DNA of 8,416 nt from an uncultured Lachnospiraceae bacterium (lineage in GTDB: Bacteria > Bacillota_A > Clostridia > Lachnospirales > Lachnospiraceae): NCBI GenBank assembly GCA_902766415.1, contig CACXDR010000253.1, forward strand, positions 1-8,416. The letters are read 5' to 3'. The notes under the pieces were generated by a model. It ran no database searches. It was not told the origin of the DNA and saw only the letters and a program-made list of their open reading frames with translations. Position 1 is the first letter of the stretch. The number at the start of each line of letters is the position of its first letter. A program made the position numbers and the translations under genes. Positions 1-6,270 of the stretch are shown one piece after another.

Positions 1-1
1 C

Positions 2-1447
2 ACGGAGAATGTGCCGGAATTCACCCTGTCCGGCGGAAAGCTCGCGGTGCAGGGCGGTTTCCACTATGCGGACGGATACCGCTATTTCGATATCAATACG
101 GATCCGTCGAACAGCGTGTCCCTGGAGGACCAGAGGACAAAAACGCAGCTCGCGCTGAACAGCGTCGCGGTGATCGCGGATTCCGAAAAAATGATCCTGA
201 AGACGGACGTGGCCCTTCCGGGGTCGGAGCAGGGAACGCGCATGGTCCGGTTCTCCGATTACGGGAGCATGACGCTCACCAAGGCTGACGTGCTTTCCTT
301 TGCGCCCATTTTTTACGCATATGCCGCCATGATCGGGGCCTTGTATTTCTTCATGAACCTCGCGGCCTTCTTTTTCGCCGCCGCGGTCATCGCGTCGTTC
401 GGGATGATGTTCTCGCGGATGTCGGGGCTCCGTCTGGACTATGGCACCATCTACCGGCTGACGGTGTATTCGCGTTCCGTCCCGGTCCTTCTCCGCGGCG
501 GGCTCTGGCTTATGGGGCTGATGTTCGCGGAATATTCGGCGCTCGGCTTCCTGTATTCCATCTTTGTCGTGACACGTGTGTTCCGGTACCTCTATGAGGA
601 GGGCGGCGACGTCCTTTTAAAGGCGGGCCGGGAGCGCAGGATGCAGGAAATGTACCCGCCGGAGCGGCGGGATCCGCTGTCCGCGGACCCGCGGGAACCG
701 GAGGACGCGCCGTACCGTGACGGCGGAACCGGCGGGGGGAATACGCCGTACCGTGAAGGAAATACCGGCGCGGAGGATGTGCCGTACCGCGAAGGAGAAA
801 ACGGCGCGGGAAATACCCCGTACCATGACGGCGCCGCCGGCGCGCATGACGTGCCGTATCGTGAGGACGGCAGCGCGGCAGGCAATGCCGGAGGCCGGAT
901 CCCGACGCCGAAGACCCCGGATCCGGGGACAGGCGCGGGGTATGACAGGACGGGACAGCACGGGAACCGGTACGGAAGCGTCCGCAGGGTGCCTGAGGAA
1001 GAGGAAGCCGCGGGTACCGCGGATCGTGCAGGCGTGAAGGGCGCATCCGGCAGCGGGGCAGACGGCAGCGCGGCAGGCAATGCCGGCGGGCGGATCCCGA
1101 CGCCGAAGTCCCCGGACGGGGACAGGGAGGCGCGCATTCCGGATATCTCCACGGTCGCGAAGCCGGTCGCGGGGAAGGACCTGAAGCCGAGCAACGGCTG
1201 GAGCTTCGGGACGCGGGACACGTTGACGCCGGAGAAGTCATCGTCCGCGGAGCCGGAGAAGGCACCGTCCGCAGAGCAGGCAGGATCAGCCCCGGAGCCG
1301 TCGCAGGAAAAGGCAGCCTCCCGGGAGGACAGACCTGAGAATACGCCGGAAAGCCTCCGGGAGGACAGACCTTTGAACATCCCGGAAAGCACCCCGGAAA
1401 ACGGATCAGAAAGCCGGCCGGACGGCGGTCAGGACAAAGAATTATAA
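2..1447 (+). CDS. DUF1189-like multi-pass membrane protein with a repeat-rich C-terminal tail (5' end missing)
   Basis: The reading frame is open to the left edge (T-E-N before the GTG at 11), so this is a 3' fragment of about 480 codons ending at TAA 1445-1447. Numbering from codon 11, residues 1-95 look like an extracytoplasmic beta-rich domain (VPEFTLSGGKLAV opening; DVLSF just before the membrane). Hydrophobic segments follow at about 97-134, 155-172 and 174-193. This order of a 'PEFTL..GKL' domain and then a clustered membrane region resembles Firmicute DUF1189 proteins, whose biochemical role is not established; members normally also have an N-terminal membrane helix, here outside the window. 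From about residue 200 to the end (roughly 280 residues) the protein is low-complexity and rich in G, P, E, S and R, with five 12-residue repeats and a duplicated block. Such a tail is not a usual part of the family as I know it. The gene lies 16 bp upstream of mnmA, so cotranscription is likely. The family call rests on recalled sequence pattern only. Confidence 0.72.
   Translation, partial: TENVPEFTLSGGKLAVQGGFHYADGYRYFDINTDPSNSVSLEDQRTKTQLALNSVAVIADSEKMILKTDVALPGSEQGTRMVRFSDYGSMTLTKADVLSFAPIFYAYAAMIGALYFFMNLAAFFFAAAVIASFGMMFSRMSGLRLDYGTIYRLTVYSRSVPVLLRGGLWLMGLMFAEYSALGFLYSIFVVTRVFRYLYEEGGDVLLKAGRERRMQEMYPPERRDPLSADPREPEDAPYRDGGTGGGNTPYREGNTGAEDVPYREGENGAGNTPYHDGAAGAHDVPYREDGSAAGNAGGRIPTPKTPDPGTGAGYDRTGQHGNRYGSVRRVPEEEEAAGTADRAGVKGASGSGADGSAAGNAGGRIPTPKSPDGDREARIPDISTVAKPVAGKDLKPSNGWSFGTRDTLTPEKSSSAEPEKAPSAEQAGSAPEPSQEKAASREDRPENTPESLREDRPLNIPESTPENGSESRPDGGQDKEL
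707..886 (+). repeat. Five tandem 36-bp in-frame repeats encoding x-P-Y-R/H-E/D-x7 units
   Basis: Five consecutive 36-bp units begin at 707, 743, 779, 815 and 851. Each encodes 12 residues opening with A/T/V-P-Y-R (or H) and ending in N or D, for example TPYREGNTGAED. Units alternate between T-PY and V-PY starts, so they may have expanded as pairs. The unit length is an exact multiple of three, so copy number can change without breaking the frame. Confidence 0.9.
866..921 (+). repeat. Dispersed 56-bp direct repeat, copy 1 (encodes GSAAGNAGGRIPTPK-T-PD)
   Basis: This copy matches 1061-1116 almost base for base; the visible differences are a few substitutions around the GGA/GGC codon and the ACC/TCC codon (T versus S). 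It overlaps the last 36-bp tandem unit. The two copies lie 195 bp apart in the same reading frame and look like a segmental duplication inside the tail. Confidence 0.85.
1061..1116 (+). repeat. Dispersed 56-bp direct repeat, copy 2 (encodes GSAAGNAGGRIPTPK-S-PD)
   Basis: This is the second copy of the block at 866-921, in the same frame and 195 bp downstream. The high nucleotide identity, not only protein similarity, points to a recent duplication or continuing gene conversion within the tail. Confidence 0.85.
1322..1393 (+). repeat. Two tandem 36-bp units encoding REDRP-x2-x-PES-x
   Basis: Units at 1322-1357 and 1358-1393 encode REDRPENTPESL and REDRPLNIPEST. The first 15 bases (CGGGAGGACAGACCT) are identical in both. 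The sequence is unrelated to the 707-886 array but has the same 12-codon period, close to the end of the same gene. Confidence 0.8.
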
Positions 1448-1463
1448 GGATAAGACCAGAGCT

Positions 1464-2540
1464 ATGAAGAAGAAGGTAGTCGTCGGGATGTCCGGCGGCG
1501 TTGACAGCTCCGCCGCGGCGTACCTCCTGAAGGAGGCAGGCTTCGACGTGATCGGCGTGACGATGGAGATGTGGCAGGAGGGGCCGCGCGGCCAAGCCGC
1601 GGGAAAGGGGAGCCTTTGCGCGTCCGCCGCGGACGATGCCCGGCGGGTGGCGGAGGTGCTTGGCATCCCGCACTATGTCGTGGATTTCCGGGAGGTGTTC
1701 CGCGAAAGAGTCGTTTCCTATTTTATTGATGAATACAGGCACGGGAGGACCCCGAATCCCTGCATCATGTGCAACCGTTACGTGAAGTGGGAGGCGCTCC
1801 TTGAGAAGGGCCGCGAGTTCGGCGCGGACCTCGTCGCGACCGGGCATTACGCGCGGATCGAGCTTCTTCCGAACGGAAGATACACGGTGCGGACCTCCGT
1901 GACGTCTGCGAAGGACCAGACCTACGCGCTTTACCAGCTCACGCAGGAACAGCTCCGGCATACGCTCATGCCGGACGGGGCGTACACGAAGGATGAGATC
2001 CGCGCGGCAGCAGAGCGCGCGGGGCTTCCGGTCGCGCATAAGCCGGACAGCATGGAGATCTGCTTTATCCCCGACAATGACTACGCAGGGTTTATCGGGC
2101 GGAACGCGGACAGCGTCCCGCCGCCCGGCAATTTCGTCACCGAAGACGGAAAGGTCCTGGGACGTCACCGCGGGATCACGCATTATACGGTCGGGCAGCG
2201 GAAGGGCCTGGGGTTAGCCATGGGCCGTCCGGTGTTCGTGAAGGAGATCCGGTCGGAGACTGACGAGGTCGTGATCGGGGAGGCAGGAAGCGTCTTTACC
2301 CGGGAACTTACGGCGGACCGGCTGAACTGGATGGCTGTCGAAGGGCCCGGAAGCGGGCCGCTCCGCGCTTCCGCGAAGATCCGCTACAATCACGCGGGAG
2401 CCCCGTGCACGGTCACGGACGCGGGGGACGGCACGGTGCGAGTGGTGTTCGATGAGCCGGTGCGCGCGGTCACGCCCGGCCAGGCAGTCGTTTTTTATCA
2501 TGACGGGGGCTATGTCCTCGGCGGAGGGATCATTCGGTGA
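1464..2540 (+). CDS. mnmA: tRNA-specific 2-thiouridylase MnmA
   Basis: MnmA activates U34 of the tRNAs for Lys, Glu and Gln with ATP and inserts sulfur to form the 2-thiouridine part of mnm5s2U; it acts in the cytoplasm. The 358-residue length is normal. The N-terminal PP-loop pyrophosphatase motif SGGVDSS is at residues 10-16. ATGHYAR is at about 125-131, the acceptor-side NPCIMCN motif at 98-104, KPDSMEICFI at 193-202 and GQRKGLG at 244-250, followed by the C-terminal beta-barrel region. By alignment with known MnmA proteins, C103 and C200 are the catalytic cysteine pair; C100 makes an additional CxxC with C103. ATG 1464 is preceded by a modest AAGGA at 1446-1450, about 13 bases upstream, and starts directly in the conserved KKVVVGMSGG strand. 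The stop overlaps the GTG start of the lipoprotein gene, indicating coupled translation. The identification is firm. Confidence 0.97.
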   Translation: MKKKVVVGMSGGVDSSAAAYLLKEAGFDVIGVTMEMWQEGPRGQAAGKGSLCASAADDARRVAEVLGIPHYVVDFREVFRERVVSYFIDEYRHGRTPNPCIMCNRYVKWEALLEKGREFGADLVATGHYARIELLPNGRYTVRTSVTSAKDQTYALYQLTQEQLRHTLMPDGAYTKDEIRAAAERAGLPVAHKPDSMEICFIPDNDYAGFIGRNADSVPPPGNFVTEDGKVLGRHRGITHYTVGQRKGLGLAMGRPVFVKEIRSETDEVVIGEAGSVFTRELTADRLNWMAVEGPGSGPLRASAKIRYNHAGAPCTVTDAGDGTVRVVFDEPVRAVTPGQAVVFYHDGGYVLGGGIIR

Positions 2541-3004
2541 AACGTGTTCTGATCCGGTGCCTTCTTCTCGCGGCGCTCGCCGCGCTGCTTGCAGGCTGCG
2601 GAAAGAAAAAGGAAGAGGAAAGGCAGAGTCTTGTCCTTACCGTGGCGGAGACCGCGGACGAGGACAGGAGGGAGACGCGCGCGTCTTCCGCCGACCTTGA
2701 CACAGTGAACGGCTTCCGCTTTGAGACCTGCGACGAGATGGTCTACTGCACCGGTGAAGGAGTGAAGCTCCGCAGGAAGCCCGGCATGGACGGGGAGGTC
2801 ACGGGGTACCTTTCGAAGGGCGCCCGCGTCCACCGGATCGGAAAGAACTCGAAGTGGTCAAGGATCCTGAGGGACGGCTACCGCGTATACATCGCGGCAG
2901 AGTACCTGTCCGCGTATCCCCCGGAGACGGAACCGCCGGAAAGCGCGGCTCCGGAGGAAAACGGAGGGTCGGAGGAAACAGCCGCGGAAAGCCGGGCCGA
3001 GTAA
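2537..3004 (+). CDS. Small SH3-like-domain lipoprotein
   Basis: The 155-residue product has a short positive N-terminus, a hydrophobic stretch at residues 8-18 and a lipobox LLAG-C with the modified cysteine at residue 21, so it should be exported and lipid-anchored. A charged linker (22-58) leads to a bacterial SH3-like region at about 66-126: VYCTGEGVKLRRKPGMDGEV, then GYLSKGARVHRIGKNSKWSRI, then YRVYIAAEYLS. Such domains usually bind cell-wall peptides or proteins; the ligand here is unknown. The tail (128-155) is rich in E, P and S. GTG 2537 overlaps the mnmA stop in GTGA, and it is the only start that leaves the signal peptide intact. The coding end (GAG TAA) lies inside a 15-bp tandem repeat array, so the C-terminus may vary between strains. 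There is no obvious functional link to mnmA beyond cotranscription. Confidence 0.88.
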   Translation: MKRVLIRCLLLAALAALLAGCGKKKEEERQSLVLTVAETADEDRRETRASSADLDTVNGFRFETCDEMVYCTGEGVKLRRKPGMDGEVTGYLSKGARVHRIGKNSKWSRILRDGYRVYIAAEYLSAYPPETEPPESAAPEENGGSEETAAESRAE

Positions 3005-3096
3005 AACCGGGCAATGGGAAGCCGGACCGGGTAAAACCGCGCAATGAAAAAGCCGGGCTGAGTAAAGCCGGGCCGGGTAAAGCAAGGCCGGCCAGG
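2991..3096 (+). repeat. 15-bp tandem repeat array spanning the lipoprotein stop codon
   Basis: Seven consecutive units of 15 bases (one has an extra A) start at 2991, 3006, 3021, 3036, 3052, 3067 and 3082. Two unit types are visible. Type A is GCCGGRCYGRGTAAA (2991, 3021, 3052, 3067). Type B is ACCGSGCAATGRRAA (3006, 3036). The order is A-B-A-B-A-A plus a decayed unit (GCAAGGCCGGCCAGG). The first A unit contains the stop codon of the lipoprotein gene, and GTAAA recurs at 3001, 3031, 3062 and 3077. Confidence 0.85.
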
Positions 3097-3109
3097 ACCG
3101 GACCGCGGG

Positions 3110-3136
3110 GCGGCAGGCCTTCCGGGGCTCTGCCGC
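3110..3136 (+). other. Possible GC-rich hairpin just upstream of the symporter start
   Basis: GCGGCAG (3110-3116) pairs with CTGCCGC (3130-3136), and an inner GCC/GGC pairing with a one-base bulge is possible. No T-run follows, so it is not an intrinsic terminator. It sits about 10 bases before the ribosome binding site of the symporter gene. It could be a processing or stability element, or chance in GC-rich DNA. Confidence 0.35.
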
Positions 3137-3157
3137 AGAAGGAAGGGGGGCGGGACT

Positions 3158-4609
3158 ATGGGAAAGACTGCGATCTATCTCGGATTCTTCTGCGTTTATT
3201 CAGTGATCCTGCTCGTCATGGGCAAGGGGACCTTCGGCGGGAACACCACCCCGGAGGAATATTTTATCTGTGAGCGGACGGTGGGGCTCCGGCAGTGCGT
3301 CTGCACGTTCACCGGCACCTGGATCTCCGCGATCACCATACTGAGCCTTACGGGAAGTGTATATGAGGAGGGCATATCGCCGCTCCTCTATTCAGTTGTG
3401 CCGTGGTTCCTCGGCGCGTTCCTCATGGCCGCCGTCGCGCGGAGGCTGTACGAGCTGAATGTCATCACGGTCCCCGAGATCTTCCGCGCGAAATTCGGGG
3501 CAAAGAAGCTCCAGATGATCGCCGGCCTCAGCCTGGTCGGGGTCTACATCTTTTACCTGGTCACCCAGTACAAGGGCTTCGGCATGGTCGCCTCGGAGAT
3601 GTTTGATATGCCGTATCCCGCCGCGGTTTGCATGGTCTACCTTTTTATCATGTACACGACGATCGGCGGCTACCGCTCGGTCCTGCGTACGGATATGTTC
3701 AACCTGGTCCTCCTTACCGTGAGCCTTAGCGCCGTGTGCTTCAGCCTCATGGCGCAGTGCGGCGGCTTCGGGCCGCTCTACCAGAGGGCCGCCGAGGTCT
3801 CCGGGTACGCGCATCCCGGCATGGAGACCGCGACGAAGGCGGGGCAGATGGTCCGGTTCTTCCAGGGAGGGTTCACGCCGCTGGTCTGCTTTTCCATGTT
3901 CTGGGGCTGGGGCCTCGGGCTTTCCGTGAACCCGCAGTACCTTGTGCGCCTGTTCAGCGCGAAGGATTCCGACACGGCGCTCCGCACGATCCTGGTCTCC
4001 ATCGCGCTCCTTGCCTACATCTATTTCCTCCTCGTGCACACAGGACTCGCCATGCGTGTCCTGGTCCCCTCGCTTCCCGAGGCGGTCGCGACGGACGGCA
4101 TCTTTATCCGGATCATCAACCACGAGCTTTACAGCCCATGGAGCGGCTTTTTCTTCCTGTCCGTCATGGGCGCGTGCATCTCGACGGCAAACTCGCAGCT
4201 CCTCATGGTGGCATCCGCCGCGGCGTATGACATCTACGGGACGGCCAGGGAGGGAAGGGTCCCGCCGATGCGCATCGTGGCCGTCGGAAGGATCAGCGTC
4301 CTGGCGGGCGGCACGCTTGCCATGCTGCTCACGCTGGACCCGCCGGACTTCATCCTGTCCTTCGGCGGAGATCTCTGGGGCGTCGTCGCGGTCCTGCTGT
4401 TCCCGACGCTCTTCCTGCTGGCGGTCCGGCCGGAACGGGTGACGTTCGGCAGCGTGAAGGGCGCGATGACCGCAGGTATCCTGATGATCGCCGTATTCTA
4501 CCCGCTCTACTATTCCGGGATCATTCCGTTCCATCCGGCAATGATCGGCGTCCCGGTCTCCGGCGCGGCCCTTTTATGGTGCTCGGCGCGTGAGAGGAGG
4601 CGCGTATGA
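3158..4609 (+). CDS. Sodium:solute symporter (SSS family)
   Basis: The 483-residue product is a polytopic inner-membrane protein with about 12-13 hydrophobic segments, normal for the SSS family (PutP, PanF and relatives), which couples Na+ entry to uptake of small solutes. Family marks are EEYFICERTVG in the first loop (33-43), GTWISAITILS (53-63), and the GGYRSVLRTDMFN signature at about 170-182. CISTANSQLLMVASAAAYDIY (340-360) contains the S-T pair (S342, T343) that aligns with the Na+-binding S340/T341 of PutP. The substrate cannot be told from the sequence. The start ATG 3158 follows a purine-rich site (GGAAGGGGGG, 3141-3150). The stop overlaps the kinase start in ATGA, so transporter and kinase are translated together. 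This suggests the kinase senses the transported solute or the transport activity, and the presence of pxpA downstream makes 5-oxoproline one candidate; both are inferences. Confidence 0.93.
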   Translation: MGKTAIYLGFFCVYSVILLVMGKGTFGGNTTPEEYFICERTVGLRQCVCTFTGTWISAITILSLTGSVYEEGISPLLYSVVPWFLGAFLMAAVARRLYELNVITVPEIFRAKFGAKKLQMIAGLSLVGVYIFYLVTQYKGFGMVASEMFDMPYPAAVCMVYLFIMYTTIGGYRSVLRTDMFNLVLLTVSLSAVCFSLMAQCGGFGPLYQRAAEVSGYAHPGMETATKAGQMVRFFQGGFTPLVCFSMFWGWGLGLSVNPQYLVRLFSAKDSDTALRTILVSIALLAYIYFLLVHTGLAMRVLVPSLPEAVATDGIFIRIINHELYSPWSGFFFLSVMGACISTANSQLLMVASAAAYDIYGTAREGRVPPMRIVAVGRISVLAGGTLAMLLTLDPPDFILSFGGDLWGVVAVLLFPTLFLLAVRPERVTFGSVKGAMTAGILMIAVFYPLYYSGIIPFHPAMIGVPVSGAALLWCSARERRRV

Positions 4610-6270
4610 TCAGGCGGTTCCGTATGTCCATCGAGAACAGGATCCTGATCCCCCTGGTCAGCATCGTCCTCATTGTCATGATCGGGTTCGGCACGGTCTT
4701 TTTCATTACGGAGTACCAGGTCTTTCTCCGGTCGGGACAGGAGCAGGGGACCGCGCTGGTCCGTAATCTCAACGCGGACATCGACGCCGGCGGGTTCTGG
4801 ACTGACCCGGACGCCCTGCTTGAGAAGTACGAGGACTGCTACAGGGGCGAGGCGCTCTTTATCTACGCGCCGGACGGCACGCGGCTGTTCGGCAGGCGGG
4901 AGAGGACCGAAGACGCCCCGGGGGAGCTGGTGCTCGCGGAAAGCGGGGAAAACCGGCTCGGCTGGAGGATCGTATACAGCCTTGACCGGCGCGCGCTGAT
5001 CCTTTCCATTATCGAGGAGCAGAGGTTCATCATCCTCGCCTCCATCGCCATGCTGATCATCATTATCCAGGCAGGCATGCTGAGCGCGTACAGCATCTCC
5101 GCGCCGATCGGGGAATTCAGCAAGACCTGCGCGGAGATCAGCCGGACGCCGTCGGAGTACCGCCCGGACGCCGTGGTCGAGTACACGCGGCGCACGGACG
5201 AGATCGGGACGCTCGCCGGCGCGTTCCGCTCCATGATGGAGAGCATGAAGGGCTACACGGACCAGCTCACCTGGACGAAGGCCCTGAACGAGAGCATCGT
5301 CGAAAACCTGCCGGCAGGCATCCTGGTGTACGACGCCTCCGGGAACATGACGTTCATGAACGCGCACGCGGAGTCCATGCTGGACGTGCAGGACGAGCGC
5401 GACGAGGACGGGCGGAGCCTCGGCGATATCGTCGCCGGCATCGTCCGCAAGGGCGACGTGCTTCCCCCGCCGGCCGTGCTGACGGGCCAGGAGGGCAGGG
5501 TCAGGAACCTGGAGTTCGGCTCGTGGAAGCTCACGCACCCGGACACCGGCGAGGACTGGGGAACGCTCATCACGATCGACGACGTGACCTACCAGCGCCA
5601 TATGGAGGAGAAGATCTTGAACGACGAGAAGCTCGCGTACACAGGGCGGCTCGCGGCCGATGTCGCCCACGAGGCGAAGAACCCGCTTGCCGGCATCCGG
5701 GCAGGGCTGCAGGTCATGAACCGGAAGATGCTGTCCGACCGGGACCGCCTTCTCTGCGGCGAGATGATCCGCGAGGTGGACCGCATGAACCTCCTGATCA
5801 GCAACCTCGTGAACATCGCCCGGCAGCGGGAGAGCGAGAAAACGTGGGTGAGCCTGAATTCGCTCTGCGACGAGCTCATCCTTCTCTACAGCAAGGTCGC
5901 GGAGAACAAAGGGATCAGCCTCAGCGTCAGCATGGAGGGGAACCTGAGGATCGTCGCGGACGAGCAGGAGCTCCGCCAGATCTTCATCAACCTCATCAAC
6001 AACAGCTTCAAGGCCATGGACGGCGGGAAGGTCACGATCACCGGCAGCCGGGGCGCCGGCGGCGTCACTGTCACGGTCGCGGACGACGGCTGCGGCATGG
6101 ATGCGAAGAAGCTTGCGGCGGTCATGCGCGGGGAGCGCGGAGGACTGGGCCTTTCGATCGTGCGGCGCCTGACCGAACGGAACGGGGGGACCTTCCGCAT
6201 GGAATCCTCCCCCGGGGAGGGGACGCGCTCGATCCTTATTTTCAGCGGGAGCAAAGGGGAAAAAACATGA
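4606..6270 (+). CDS. Membrane sensor histidine kinase (HAMP-PAS-HisKA-HATPase), NtrB/AtoS type
   Basis: The 554-residue sensor kinase has a first membrane helix at about 13-35, an extracytoplasmic sensor region at about 36-138 with a PAS/Cache-like strand (ALFIYAPDGTRLFG, 83-96), a second helix at about 140-162, a HAMP-like region at about 160-213 and a PAS domain at about 226-332 (ENLPAGILVYDASGNMTFMN). The HisKA motif VAHEAKNPLAG carries the likely phospho-accepting H355. The HATPase domain has the N box INLINNSFKAM (461-471), the G1 box ADDGCGM (492-498) and a G2 GGLGLSIV (512-519). The usual F-box and ATP lid between G1 and G2 are short, with no PFFTTK-like segment. ATG 4606 is favoured by AGGAGG at 4595-4600, five bases upstream, and by the ATGA overlap with the symporter. 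The stop overlaps the next start in the same way. The kinase should phosphorylate the adjacent NtrC-type regulator; its ligand is unknown. Confidence 0.95.
   Translation: MIRRFRMSIENRILIPLVSIVLIVMIGFGTVFFITEYQVFLRSGQEQGTALVRNLNADIDAGGFWTDPDALLEKYEDCYRGEALFIYAPDGTRLFGRRERTEDAPGELVLAESGENRLGWRIVYSLDRRALILSIIEEQRFIILASIAMLIIIIQAGMLSAYSISAPIGEFSKTCAEISRTPSEYRPDAVVEYTRRTDEIGTLAGAFRSMMESMKGYTDQLTWTKALNESIVENLPAGILVYDASGNMTFMNAHAESMLDVQDERDEDGRSLGDIVAGIVRKGDVLPPPAVLTGQEGRVRNLEFGSWKLTHPDTGEDWGTLITIDDVTYQRHMEEKILNDEKLAYTGRLAADVAHEAKNPLAGIRAGLQVMNRKMLSDRDRLLCGEMIREVDRMNLLISNLVNIARQRESEKTWVSLNSLCDELILLYSKVAENKGISLSVSMEGNLRIVADEQELRQIFINLINNSFKAMDGGKVTITGSRGAGGVTVTVADDGCGMDAKKLAAVMRGERGGLGLSIVRRLTERNGGTFRMESSPGEGTRSILIFSGSKGEKT

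Noticed and set aside
11..13. GTG at 11 as the start of the first gene
   Set aside because: The frame is open to the window edge, no ribosome binding site is visible, and the residue is part of a VPEFTL motif that is internal in this family as I recall it.
510..2183. Long open frame on the minus strand across the DUF1189-like tail and mnmA
   Set aside because: It is antisense to the clearly conserved mnmA, has a low-complexity R/P/S-rich translation with no recognisable domain, and is expected as a shadow in GC-rich DNA.
3005..3157. Promoter for the symporter unit in the lipoprotein-symporter gap
   Set aside because: I see no -24/-12 element and no convincing -35/-10 pair; only repeats and a GC hairpin. 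Transcription from upstream or a promoter I cannot recognise both remain possible.
2854..3273. Open +1 frame across the lipoprotein end and the repeat array as a separate gene
   Set aside because: It starts inside the SH3-like domain, ends inside the symporter gene and encodes only basic low-complexity repeats. It is kept only as a comment on possible frameshifting.
3392..4534. Long minus-strand open frame across the symporter
   Set aside because: Its translation is rich in H, R, D and E with no motif; it is the antisense shadow of a conserved membrane protein. The same applies to the minus-strand frame 4510-5670 over the kinase.
5523..6266. Upstream in-frame extension of the sigma-54 regulator
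   Set aside because: The extension reads as low-complexity G/R/P/H sequence overlapping the conserved kinase catalytic domain in another frame. The receiver domain begins exactly at ATG 6267, which has its own ribosome binding site.
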